In this document: positions 16,470 to 24,134 of the stretch, piece after piece
Layout: every line of letters starts with the position of its first letter
Position numbering within the stretch: position 1 is the stretch's first letter
NCBI GenBank assembly: GCA_905197955.1
Contig: CAJKAR010000012.1
Span: 34,703-98,702 of the forward strand
Reading direction: 5' to 3'
Length of the DNA: 64,000 bases
DNA from: an uncultured Lentisphaeria bacterium
Lineage (GTDB): Bacteria; Verrucomicrobiota; Lentisphaeria; Victivallales; UBA1829
The notes under the pieces: model-generated
What the model saw: only the letters and a program-made list of their open reading frames with translations
Database searches by the model: none
What the model was told of the DNA's origin: nothing
Program-made: the position numbers and the translations under genes

Positions 16470-17411
16470 TCAGTTCCCTCCCGGTTTTTTGATGGAAAGC
16501 TCCGGATCGGCAATCCGGATCTTGGTTCCCGGAGGAACGCTCTCCGTGAGCCAGACATTGCCGCCGACAACGGAATTGGCACCGATCGTAATGTTGCCGA
16601 GAATCGTTGCTCCGGCATAAATCGTCACCCCGTCTTCAATGTTCGGATGGCGCTTTGCTCCTTTGATGATTTTTCCGCAGGCGTCCTTCGGGAAGGAGTG
16701 GGCGCCAAGCGTAACTCCCTGATAGATCTTGACATTGGATCCGATGGTCGCTGTTTCTCCGATGACAACACCAGTTCCATGGTCGATGAAAACTCCTTCG
16801 CCGATCGTGGCGCCTGGATGAATGTCAATCGCTGTGATTCTGTGTGCATATTCTGTCATGATGCGCGGAATCAGCGGAACCTTTTCCACGTATAAAATGT
16901 GCGCAAGACGCTGAATGGTGATGGCCTTGACTCCCGGATAGCTGAGAATGATTTCATCCAGGGATCGAGCCGCGGGATCTCCGTCAAGCGCCGCCTGAAT
17001 GTCCTTTTTGATGACAGCTCGGAGACTCGGAATGCTTTGCAGAAGTTTTCTGGTGGCGGACCGCGCCCGCTCCAGACATTTACATTCGTCGCAGGACTCC
17101 GTCAGCATGCAGTGATACTTGTAGGCGCGATGAATCACATCGTTGAGCTCAATGTAAAGCGAGGAAACAATGTCTCCCACAGAAAACTTCAGCGTTTCCA
17201 TCGAGTAGGCCTCGCGTTCCGCGAAACCGGGGAAGATCAGCTCCAGCAGTTTCGCAAGAATCGAAAGCACCTCCGTTTCGCGCGGGAGATTGTGCCCTTC
17301 GTTGTGGTTGATGCCGATCCCGTCCTGATATGTTGCGGAGATCTCCGCCGTGACGGTGTCAATAAAATCTGCTGCGTCCGCGGACGCATGCCGGGCGTTG
17401 CATTGTTTCAT
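16470..17411 (-). CDS. cysE: Serine O-acetyltransferase
   Basis: Makes O-acetylserine from serine and acetyl-CoA for cysteine synthesis. The 313 residues comprise a helical N-terminal SAT domain (~1-170) and a left-handed beta-helix with hexapeptide repeats (IDIHPGATIGEGVFIDHGTG, TIGSNVKIYQGVTLGAHS). The catalytic His/Asp of the IDHGTG turn are present, and the length resembles the EpsC-type serine acetyltransferases. It sits between yicC and yggS with short gaps. The C-terminal tail does not end in the Ile that docks cysteine synthase in classic CysE. Confidence 0.9.
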   Translation of the reverse strand: MKQCNARHASADAADFIDTVTAEISATYQDGIGINHNEGHNLPRETEVLSILAKLLELIFPGFAEREAYSMETLKFSVGDIVSSLYIELNDVIHRAYKYHCMLTESCDECKCLERARSATRKLLQSIPSLRAVIKKDIQAALDGDPAARSLDEIILSYPGVKAITIQRLAHILYVEKVPLIPRIMTEYAHRITAIDIHPGATIGEGVFIDHGTGVVIGETATIGSNVKIYQGVTLGAHSFPKDACGKIIKGAKRHPNIEDGVTIYAGATILGNITIGANSVVGGNVWLTESVPPGTKIRIADPELSIKKPGGN

Positions 17412-17430
17412 CAGCGTTCCCTCTGTAATA

Positions 17431-18312
17431 TTATTCGATGTTTTGAACCTGTTCCCTGATTTTTTCCAGCTCTGTTTTCAGGACAACGATCTTCGGCGAG
17501 ATTTCAGTGGACGCCGCTTTGTTGCCAAGCGTATTGCATTCCCGGAAAATTTCCTGAATCATAAAATCAAGAGAGCGGCCGATGGCGGAAACGTTGTCCT
17601 CCACGATCTTCCGGAAATTGCTGAAATGAGAGTAGAGACGGGTGATTTCCTCCGTGACATCAAGTTTGTCTCCGAAGATCACCGCTTCCCTCAGAAGCCT
17701 GTCGTCGCTGGAATCGGTAAGCAGATCAAGCTCCTTCAGGCGTTTATAAAGTTTCTGAGTCTGAAGTTCCGGCAGTTTTGCCGCCAGCGGTTCGATCTCT
17801 CCCACCAGACGTTCCATGACGCCCAGATGCGACAGAATATCCGTTTTGAGATTCTCCCCCTCCCGCTCGCGCATCTCCACCAGATGCTCTATGGCGGAGG
17901 CTATGACAGATTCCAGAAAATCCGTGATCTGCTCGTTTGCCAGATCCGCATTCTGAATGACCGCTGCATCGGGAATCTCCAGAATATCCGAAATCGTGAT
18001 TTCGCCCGGCAGATTATGCTCCTGCTGAAATTTGCGTGCCGCTTCCAGAATCAGAGCTGCTCTGCTGAAATCCACGGAATGGAATCCCGTTTCACTGTGC
18101 AGAACCAGTTCTATCCGGAGTGTGATGGAGCCTCTGGCGAGCCTGTCCGCGACAAAGGTCCGCAGTTCAATTTCGAGCGGGGCAAGCTCTCTGGGAATGT
18201 TGAGCTTCAGTTCAAACTGTTTTTTATTGATCGATGAAATTTCGACTCTGAACCCGCATTTCAGATCGCAACTGTATTCTTCGGCGCGGCCGAATCCCGT
18301 CATGCTTCTCAT
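17431..18312 (-). CDS. yicC: YicC-family endoribonuclease/adapter
   Basis: 293 residues opening with MRSMTGFGRAE, the invariant YicC N-terminus. The family motif 'SSINKKQFELKLNIPREL' follows and the C-terminus has EIFRECNTLGNKA, another YicC hallmark (RExNTLGSKA). YicC proteins act on RNA in the cytoplasm; the physiological target here is unknown. The start is set by GGAAGG 6 nt before the ATG and by conservation; the in-frame extension upstream is not real, because the promoter lies within it. First gene of the yicC-cysE-yggS operon. Confidence 0.93.
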   Translation of the reverse strand: MRSMTGFGRAEEYSCDLKCGFRVEISSINKKQFELKLNIPRELAPLEIELRTFVADRLARGSITLRIELVLHSETGFHSVDFSRAALILEAARKFQQEHNLPGEITISDILEIPDAAVIQNADLANEQITDFLESVIASAIEHLVEMREREGENLKTDILSHLGVMERLVGEIEPLAAKLPELQTQKLYKRLKELDLLTDSSDDRLLREAVIFGDKLDVTEEITRLYSHFSNFRKIVEDNVSAIGRSLDFMIQEIFRECNTLGNKAASTEISPKIVVLKTELEKIREQVQNIE

Positions 18313-18339
18313 TGTATGCCTTCCATGCTTAAATGCATT

Positions 18340-18368
18340 ATAATATACTCTGATCGGGAAAAAATCAA
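18340..18368 (-). promoter_or_regulatory. Promoter of the yicC-cysE-yggS operon
   Basis: Minus strand: TTGATT, 17 nt, TATTAT, with the transcript start ~21 nt before the ATG. Confidence 0.6.
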
Positions 18369-18445
18369 TTCTCCGGAGAAGATTTTCCATCGGGACTTCA
18401 TACCGGGTGTTCCGCAGAATTCTCGCCGGAAACCCTCCGGAAATG

Positions 18446-18468
18446 AAAAAGCCGGCTGAACAGCCGGC
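18446..18468 (-). terminator. Terminator of the SDR gene
   Basis: Perfect stem GCCGGCTG/CAGCCGGC with a 2-nt loop, followed on the minus strand by TTTTT. Confidence 0.7.
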
Positions 18469-18492
18469 CTGGAATCATGTTCCGAATGCGTT

Positions 18493-19599
18493 TCAGGGAA
18501 TGATTTCCGGATTTTCCGCTTTGTAGTATGCGGTGATCATCTTGCGGAGGAAGTTGATGTCCATCTTCCAGGAGACGACTTCGGGGCCGAGTGCGGCACG
18601 CACATTGGAGTCGTCGAAAATGATTTCCGATGCGAAATAGGGCATCAGATCGCCGATCATTTTCTGAACCAGTTTTTCCTCTTTGGTCGGATTGTCCACT
18701 TTATCCATGACGCTGAGTCCGGTGGTCTGGAGAACCTCGCCGACCGCTTTCTCGATGTCGCGTGTGGAGACGGGGCTTTCGCCGGTGATATGATAGGTCT
18801 TGTTCTCCACAGGCTTGAGGAAGAGGCTGGAAATGGCTTTCTGGACGTAGTCGATCGGGACAAAGTAGACTTTGTCGGTGGTTCCCGCTTCGAGGCGGAG
18901 ACTTGTTGCAAAGACTCCGTTTGCGGGAATTCCGGCTTTGGAGCAGCCGACTCGTTTGACCTGTCCGAGAAATTCAAGCAGGCGATAGAACGCCAGCGGC
19001 TTCCGGATCACGCCGTCCGAGAGTCTTCCGACCACGATGGAGGGACGGTAGATTGTATATTTGAATCCGGAGTTGCGGACCAGTTTTTCCGCATCGAATT
19101 TGCTTTTTTCGTAGGAGTTGTTGAAGTCGGTTGCGGGCATGGTGTCCTCCATGACCCTTCCGACCGTTTTACCCGCCACATATGCTGTGCTTACGTAGTG
19201 GAAGCTCGGGACATTGACTTTCTTTGCGAGGGCAAGAGCCGCCTGTGTTCCGCCGAAATTGGTGGCATAGGTTTTGCCTTCGGGATCTTTGCCGAGATTC
19301 ACATCCGCTGCGCAATGGAAGAAGGTGTCGAACGGTCCCTCTTTCGCCATTTCTTCTGCGGGGAGATCCGCGAGGGTTCCCTCAATGATGGTGATTCGGG
19401 AAAGGATATCTTCCGCAGATTCCGGGTGCCCATCGAATTCGCACTGTTTGCAGATGATTTTAGATGCCCGGTACTGTCCGGATTCTCCGCAGAAGCCACG
19501 GCAGAGCGAAACGATCCTGAAGGAAGGATTTTCTCTCAGTAATGCGGTTGTGAAGGCTGCCCCTACCAGCCCGGTGATTCCTGTCATCAGAATTTTCAA
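18493..19599 (-). CDS. Extended SDR / NAD-dependent epimerase-like oxidoreductase
   Basis: 368 residues with an N-terminal Rossmann fold (MTGITGLVGAAFTTALL) and a catalytic Tyr-x3-Lys (SYEKSK, near residue 165) preceded by VSTAYVAG. The arrangement 'FHCAADVNLGKDPEGKTYATNFGGT' resembles the NAD_binding_4 group, which includes thioester reductases and fatty acyl reductases, more than sugar epimerases. The substrate cannot be told. Translation starts at TTG (AAATTG) with GGAG 6 nt upstream; no better ATG exists. It is a single gene with its own terminator. The ~175 nt upstream, up to gspK, is A/T-rich; TTGACA occurs near 19640 but no convincing -10 was found. Confidence 0.75.
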   Translation of the reverse strand: MKILMTGITGLVGAAFTTALLRENPSFRIVSLCRGFCGESGQYRASKIICKQCEFDGHPESAEDILSRITIIEGTLADLPAEEMAKEGPFDTFFHCAADVNLGKDPEGKTYATNFGGTQAALALAKKVNVPSFHYVSTAYVAGKTVGRVMEDTMPATDFNNSYEKSKFDAEKLVRNSGFKYTIYRPSIVVGRLSDGVIRKPLAFYRLLEFLGQVKRVGCSKAGIPANGVFATSLRLEAGTTDKVYFVPIDYVQKAISSLFLKPVENKTYHITGESPVSTRDIEKAVGEVLQTTGLSVMDKVDNPTKEEKLVQKMIGDLMPYFASEIIFDDSNVRAALGPEVVSWKMDINFLRKMITAYYKAENPEIIP

Positions 19600-19774
19600 T
19601 TTGCTCTCCAGTCTCTCTCTAGTTATGTTAAACTTATTTTGTCAAATTCAAAGCATAGACAATGTACTGATTAATATAGCATCTTTGGCTGTGAAAATCA
19701 AATACTTGCATGGAAAAATACGGGGAGAAAAGAGAGTTTTCCGCTCTTTCTTTTAAAAAAGAGGAGGAGAAAGA

Positions 19775-20764
19775 CTAGAAAAACATCCATTCGAGGAATT
19801 CGACCATATTGTCTTCCGGTCCGGTGGGATCGAATCCGCGGTAGGTGAAGACAAGGCGTCGCGAGGGACGTTTTTCTTTTTTCGGCGCTTCGATGCAGAC
19901 GGTATAGCTGCCGCTGTCGTTCCAGGAGAGTCCGCCCAGATTCGTGTAGAGCAGAGGATCAATCTGGTCCTTGATCCGGATTCGCTCCTTGAACCACTGT
20001 TCGCGGGCGGCAACGACCTCTGACACCTGATCTTCATCGAGATTGCAGTAGATCTGGAGCATCAGCGGGGTTGCCGTGAAGAAGTTTGGATTTCCCGAGG
20101 GGGCATTCGGCAGACGGAGTCCGCTGAGGCGCCCATATTTATCTGCGGGAAAGAGATCAGTCAGACCTTTGATGTAGAAGAGTTCCTCGCGCCAGAAGCC
20201 GCTGGTCCGGTTCCGGGGAAGGGGGGCCATGCCTTCGGCGTCGTAATCATCGACTTCCATACCGCTGATGGAGAGTTCGTCGTTGTTGTCGAAATAGTCC
20301 TGGAGCTTGTCGGTCAGTTCTTCGACGGCGTCGGTGACGGTGGTGTCGATATCAAGCCGCGAGGTGAAACGCATGAGGGTATCCCGGTAGGCGTCTGGTC
20401 CAAGATCCCAGCCGGAATTTGCACTGTAAATCCGGAATGCCACTGTTGTGCCGTAGTAATCCATTTCATGTTCGACGCCATCGGGCATATAACGGTCGTG
20501 ATCGTACTCTGTGTAGTCGAGTTCTCCCGGGGCGACCCCCGTGAAGAGATGCTTGTCTGCGGCGAGGAGCCACTGAATGCGGTTGGAGACCCCTTCGTTG
20601 ATGTAGGCCGATCGCTGGAGCTGGGTGTGGGCACGGATATCGAGTGTCGCCGTCTGGGAGATTGCCAGAACCGCCATGGTCAGCATGGAGGCGGAGAAGA
20701 TGAGCACCAATGCTGCGACGAGGGCTGATCCGGATTCTGCCGTGTCTGGATGGAAATATTTCAT
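19775..20764 (-). CDS. gspK: Type II secretion minor pseudopilin GspK
   Basis: 329 residues. The leader ESG-SALVAALVLIFSASML has Gly at -1 and lacks Glu+5, the GspK signature. The following 'TLDIRAHTQLQRSAYINEGVSNRIQWLL' helix and the C-terminal region with a helix-hairpin-like 'LDEDQVSEVVAAREQWF' element match GspK. It tops the pseudopilus with GspI and GspJ. The start is the ATG that overlaps the gspJ stop (ATGA), not a frame start 27 codons upstream. Last gene of the leftward secretion operon. Confidence 0.85.
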   Translation of the reverse strand: MKYFHPDTAESGSALVAALVLIFSASMLTMAVLAISQTATLDIRAHTQLQRSAYINEGVSNRIQWLLAADKHLFTGVAPGELDYTEYDHDRYMPDGVEHEMDYYGTTVAFRIYSANSGWDLGPDAYRDTLMRFTSRLDIDTTVTDAVEELTDKLQDYFDNNDELSISGMEVDDYDAEGMAPLPRNRTSGFWREELFYIKGLTDLFPADKYGRLSGLRLPNAPSGNPNFFTATPLMLQIYCNLDEDQVSEVVAAREQWFKERIRIKDQIDPLLYTNLGGLSWNDSGSYTVCIEAPKKEKRPSRRLVFTYRGFDPTGPEDNMVEFLEWMFF

Positions 20765-21438
20765 TGTCTCATATCCCTCATGCGAGTGTTTGCTGCGGTT
20801 CCGGCGGCGCGGCGGAGCCAGACTTCGCTGGTGCCGTCGAGCCATTCGACTGTCATCTGAATGGCAAGGGGAATGGTGGTGGCGTTGGAATTGGTTTCCA
20901 GATTCTGGCTGTCATATTCTTCCCACTGTTCGTCCCATTCGATTTCGTCGCTGTTGTTTTTCATGGCGTAGAGGAAGCGGACGGAGCGGACCTTGTCGGC
21001 AAGGACTTCGCGTTCCCAGGTGTATTCGCCCTCGTCCGCCCAGTGCGGCCGCGGATAGGAGGAGTACTCGGCGATCAGCTGTTCGTTTTCCACGCGCAGA
21101 CGGACAAAGAGGAGGGCTCCTTTGTCTCCGCGATAGCTGCGGCGCAGTGTGGTGAAGTGAAGGTTGTCGGCTTCGCCCTGGAAGATGACTCGATCGCGGT
21201 TTTCGGAGTCATCGTACCACTGGAAGACGATCATGTTGCGGACGCAGTTGTCCATGATGCGGTCGATGCTCTGACAGGTTTTCAGGTATGCTGCCGCGCG
21301 GGTGCTGCGGCGCCACGCGTTGTAGAAGGTCATGGAGGCCGTTCCGATGATCAGCGCGACAAAGATCATGATCGCCATTGCCGCGACGAGTTCCACGAGC
21401 GTGAAGGGGGACTTATTCGCCTTGAATCGTGTTCTCAT
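20761..21438 (-). CDS. gspJ: Type II secretion minor pseudopilin GspJ
   Basis: 225 residues. The leader NKSP-FTLVELVAAMAIMIFVAL has Glu+5 and Pro at -1. The post-helix 'MTFYNAWRRSTRAAAYLKTCQSIDRIMDNCV' and the conserved 'VRSVRFLYAM' strand near residue 160 follow the GspJ pattern. It is one of the three tip pseudopilins. The start at MRTRFK puts a 26-nt overlap with gspI; the longer in-frame alternative adds a non-homologous serine-rich stretch. It overlaps gspK by 4 nt. Confidence 0.85.
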   Translation of the reverse strand: MRTRFKANKSPFTLVELVAAMAIMIFVALIIGTASMTFYNAWRRSTRAAAYLKTCQSIDRIMDNCVRNMIVFQWYDDSENRDRVIFQGEADNLHFTTLRRSYRGDKGALLFVRLRVENEQLIAEYSSYPRPHWADEGEYTWEREVLADKVRSVRFLYAMKNNSDEIEWDEQWEEYDSQNLETNSNATTIPLAIQMTVEWLDGTSEVWLRRAAGTAANTRMRDMRQ

Positions 21439-21817
21439 AGCTGATCCTGTCGATGATGAGCTTGTCCACAATGTCGCCGGAGGGCGCTTTCCGCAGTTCG
21501 ATGACCAGACTGGTCAGAGGAAGCTGATTGACAATGTTTCCGTATTCTTCGGGGAGACCTTCCGCATCCTGATAATAGACGTTGACGGTATAGTCCCGAT
21601 AGGGAAAGAAGGTGTCCTCGATTGCGCCGGGATCCTCGTTCTGGAGCATGAAGTATTCCGCCGCCTGGGAGAGCATGTGCATGTTTTTCCACTCCTCCAT
21701 GCTTTTGCCGATGCGGTTCTGGGAGCTGGTCAGAAGGGAGAGAAGACCGGCAATCGAAAGCGCAAGAATGCCAAGCGCAACGACCACTTCGATCAGGGTG
21801 AAGGTGGAGTGTTTCAT
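21413..21817 (-). CDS. gspI: Type II secretion minor pseudopilin GspI
   Basis: 134 residues, close to the family's ~120-130. The leader KHST-FTLIEVVVALGILALSIAGLL has Glu+5 and Thr at -1. The segment 'SSQNRIGKSMEEWKNMHMLSQAAEYFML' corresponds to the long pseudopilin helix. It nucleates the GspI-J-K tip complex in the inner membrane. Its ATG overlaps the gspH stop by 4 nt and its end overlaps gspJ. Confidence 0.85.
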   Translation of the reverse strand: MKHSTFTLIEVVVALGILALSIAGLLSLLTSSQNRIGKSMEEWKNMHMLSQAAEYFMLQNEDPGAIEDTFFPYRDYTVNVYYQDAEGLPEEYGNIVNQLPLTSLVIELRKAPSGDIVDKLIIDRISYENTIQGE

Positions 21818-22398
21818 TCGTACAGGTCCTCCTCTTTGGAGGTGATGAGACCGGTCAGCGGAGAGATGTCGAATGTTCGGCGCAGATTTTTATATTTGAG
21901 TTCGAGAGTGCGGCGTCCGGAGGCTCCGCCGTCGGGGAAGAAGCGGAAAAGTTCGAGCGTTCCGTCCTCCGAGAGTTCCGAGGGATCAAAATCGGCGCGT
22001 TCGAGAGAGAACTCTTCCGGCAAGGTCCATTTCGGCAGAAAGATTTTGCCGTCCCCGTCTCCATTGGGATTAGCAGTTGATATTTCTCCTGTTGCGGATT
22101 GTTCGTTCTCTTTCTCCTGGAACTCCTCGGGGATTTTTACGAGGAACTGCCGGGTGTCCGGATTGAGCAGAACGATCCGGTCCTCGCCGTTTTCCATGGC
22201 GTTGAAGCGGACTTTGGCGCAGAACGCTTCGAACTGGAGCGAGGCGTTTTCCATCTGTCTTGCGGGGGATTCTCCGCGGAAGGTCGCGACCGCAAAGGTC
22301 GATGCCAGCGCAAGAATCGAAATGACCACGACGAGTTCCAGCAGGGTAAACGGATTTCGGACTGCTGTTCTGTTGCGGAGGTTCGAGTTCATGGGCAT
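21814..22398 (-). CDS. gspH: Type II secretion minor pseudopilin GspH
   Basis: 194 residues. The leader VRNP-FTLLELVVVISILALASTF has Glu+5 and Pro at -1. The body is a beta-sandwich-like domain typical of GspH/FimT, with a charged insertion (EEFQEKENEQSATGE). It links the tip complex to the GspG shaft. It is preceded by a strong hairpin that separates it from gspG in the mRNA and probably lowers its expression relative to GspG. It overlaps gspI by 4 nt. Confidence 0.8.
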   Translation of the reverse strand: MPMNSNLRNRTAVRNPFTLLELVVVISILALASTFAVATFRGESPARQMENASLQFEAFCAKVRFNAMENGEDRIVLLNPDTRQFLVKIPEEFQEKENEQSATGEISTANPNGDGDGKIFLPKWTLPEEFSLERADFDPSELSEDGTLELFRFFPDGGASGRRTLELKYKNLRRTFDISPLTGLITSKEEDLYE

Positions 22399-22431
22399 TT
22401 CCGGGAAAGGCGATCGGGTGGTTGATTGTTT

Positions 22432-22462
22432 CCGCCGGCGTCCTGCGAGGGGACGTCGGCGG
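22432..22462 (-). promoter_or_regulatory. Intercistronic hairpin between gspG and gspH
   Basis: Arms of 12 nt (CCGCCGACGTCC / GGACGCCGGCGG on the minus strand) pair with one imperfect position around a 7-nt loop. No T run follows, so it is better read as an mRNA 3'-end stabiliser or partial attenuator just after the major pseudopilin gene than as a terminator. Confidence 0.6.
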
Positions 22463-22473
22463 GGGAAAGAAAA

Positions 22474-22902
22474 CTATTCCTGCTGATAGTTGGTGATATC
22501 TGCGTTTTCGCCTTCACCGCCGGGCTGACCGTCGGCGCCGTAGCAGATGAGGTCGAATTCTCCGTGCTCGCCGGGATAGACATAGACATAGTCATTGCCC
22601 CAGGGATCTTTCGGGACGGCGGGTTTGATGTAGGGTCCGGCCCATTTTGTGTTCTGATCGACGTTTTCGACGAGTGCGCGGAGTCCGGTCGAGGAATCCG
22701 GATAGGTGCCGACATCGAGACGGAATCCTGTGAGGGCGTCCTCCAGCAGTTTGATCTGGGTTTTTGCCGCGCCCACATTCGCCTTTTTGACGTAGTTCAG
22801 GTAGAGCGGGGTTGCGATCGACGCCAGCGTCACCAGAATGATGATCACCACGACGACTTCAATGAGTGTAAAACTCATTCTTCTTCTCATTCTTCTCTTC
22901 AT
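22474..22902 (-). CDS. gspG: Type II secretion major pseudopilin GspG
   Basis: 142 residues, the normal size. A short basic leader, RRRMS-FTLIEVVVVIIILVTLASIATPLY, has Glu+5 and Ser at -1. The GspG family signatures DALTGFRLDVGTYPDSSTGLRAL and PKDPWGNDYVYVYPG (calcium-site and C-terminal loop region) are intact, ending in EFDLICYGADGQPGGEGENADI. It forms the shaft of the pseudopilus. AAGGAGG lies 9 nt before the ATG, and the start overlaps the gspF stop (ATGA). Confidence 0.95.
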   Translation of the reverse strand: MKRRMRRRMSFTLIEVVVVIIILVTLASIATPLYLNYVKKANVGAAKTQIKLLEDALTGFRLDVGTYPDSSTGLRALVENVDQNTKWAGPYIKPAVPKDPWGNDYVYVYPGEHGEFDLICYGADGQPGGEGENADITNYQQE

Positions 22903-24113
22903 ATTTTGGGTCCTCCTTGATTGATTGAGTTGATTTCCATCATAGCCACGAAAATGGATACGACGACCACCAGCACCACCAGTGCCAGAAAGATGATGAC
23001 CGCCGGTTCGAACAGACTCAGAAGACGTCGAATCTTCTGTCTTGTGTCGTTTTCAAGATGGGTTGCGATTCTGGAGAGCATCTCTCCGACCGTTCCTGAT
23101 TCTTCGCCTACGCGGAGCATTGGCACCATTCCGGAGGGCAGATACCGGTTGCCCGCGAGAGCCGCCGAGAGTTTTGCTCCGCCTTTCAGTTTGCGTCCGA
23201 GATCCGCGAAGGTTTTGGCGATAATCGGATTGCGGATGATCCGTCCTGAAATTTTCACGGTCCGGATGATCTCCACATGGTTCGCGATCAGAATGGAAAG
23301 GGTCCGGATGTACTTGCACATTTCCAGCGAAATGATGATTGGTCCGAGCAGCGGCAGGGAGATCATGAATTTGTTGAATTTGAGTTTCAGGTTCTCTTCG
23401 CCGATGAAGTGTTTGAGCAGGAGCCATGTGGCGATTCCGAGCAGCGGCAGCAGCCACCATGCCCACGAGGCAAAGGAACTGATTCCGAGCAGGAAGTTCA
23501 TGGAGGGGGGCATGGCACGGCCCATGTCCTGGAATATTTTGGCGAAACGGGGGACAAAGACCGTGAAAAGCAGGATCGTGACGAGAAACGTGACCGTCAG
23601 AATCGCGAGCGGATAGATGGAGCTGGAGATGATGAAATCCTTCAGCTCCTTGCTTTCGCCCATGAACTTGTAGAGCTGTTCGACGACTTCGGGCAGACAG
23701 CCCGTCTCCTCGCCGCTTTCGATGAGATTTGCGTAGTATCCGGGGAAGAGTGCGCCGTGGGAGCGGACCAGTTCCGAGAATTTTTTTCCTTCGTGGAGTC
23801 CCTGTCGCAGCGAGTTGACAAAATTCTTCTGTTCCGGTTCCTCCGTGCTTTCCGCGATGATGCCGAGAGCTTTTTCGAGCGGAATGAAGGAGTCGAGCAG
23901 CGGCGCGAGCTGTCGGGTGAATTCATAGGTGTTGATTTTGCTGCGGTGCAGGGAGAAGCGTCCTCCGCCGACGGAGACTTCGCCGTAGAAGCGGACCGGA
24001 AGAACACGGCGGCTGCGGAGTTTGTCGAGAGCCTCTTTGGGGCTGTCGGCTTCGATGAGCATCTCCTGCGGTGGTTCGCCCTGTGCGGCGGCGAGGTATT
24101 TATAGAGACCCAT
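22899..24113 (-). CDS. gspF: Type II secretion inner-membrane platform protein GspF
   Basis: 404 residues, standard length. An N-terminal cytoplasmic segment (YKYLAAAQGEPPQEMLIEADSPKEAL) leads into two repeated T2SSF helical domains (~residues 65-190 and ~265-390), each followed by membrane helices (YPLAILTVTFLVTILLFTVF; the paired hydrophobic segment near 215-235; and the C-terminal IIFLALVVLVVVVSIFVAMM). The QLAPLLDSFIPLEKAL and MLRVGEESGTVGEML motifs are family hallmarks. It couples the GspE ATPase to pseudopilus growth. Confidence 0.93.
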   Translation of the reverse strand: MGLYKYLAAAQGEPPQEMLIEADSPKEALDKLRSRRVLPVRFYGEVSVGGGRFSLHRSKINTYEFTRQLAPLLDSFIPLEKALGIIAESTEEPEQKNFVNSLRQGLHEGKKFSELVRSHGALFPGYYANLIESGEETGCLPEVVEQLYKFMGESKELKDFIISSSIYPLAILTVTFLVTILLFTVFVPRFAKIFQDMGRAMPPSMNFLLGISSFASWAWWLLPLLGIATWLLLKHFIGEENLKLKFNKFMISLPLLGPIIISLEMCKYIRTLSILIANHVEIIRTVKISGRIIRNPIIAKTFADLGRKLKGGAKLSAALAGNRYLPSGMVPMLRVGEESGTVGEMLSRIATHLENDTRQKIRRLLSLFEPAVIIFLALVVLVVVVSIFVAMMEINSINQGGPKI

Positions 24114-24134
24114 GATTCATCCGTCCTTTGTGTT

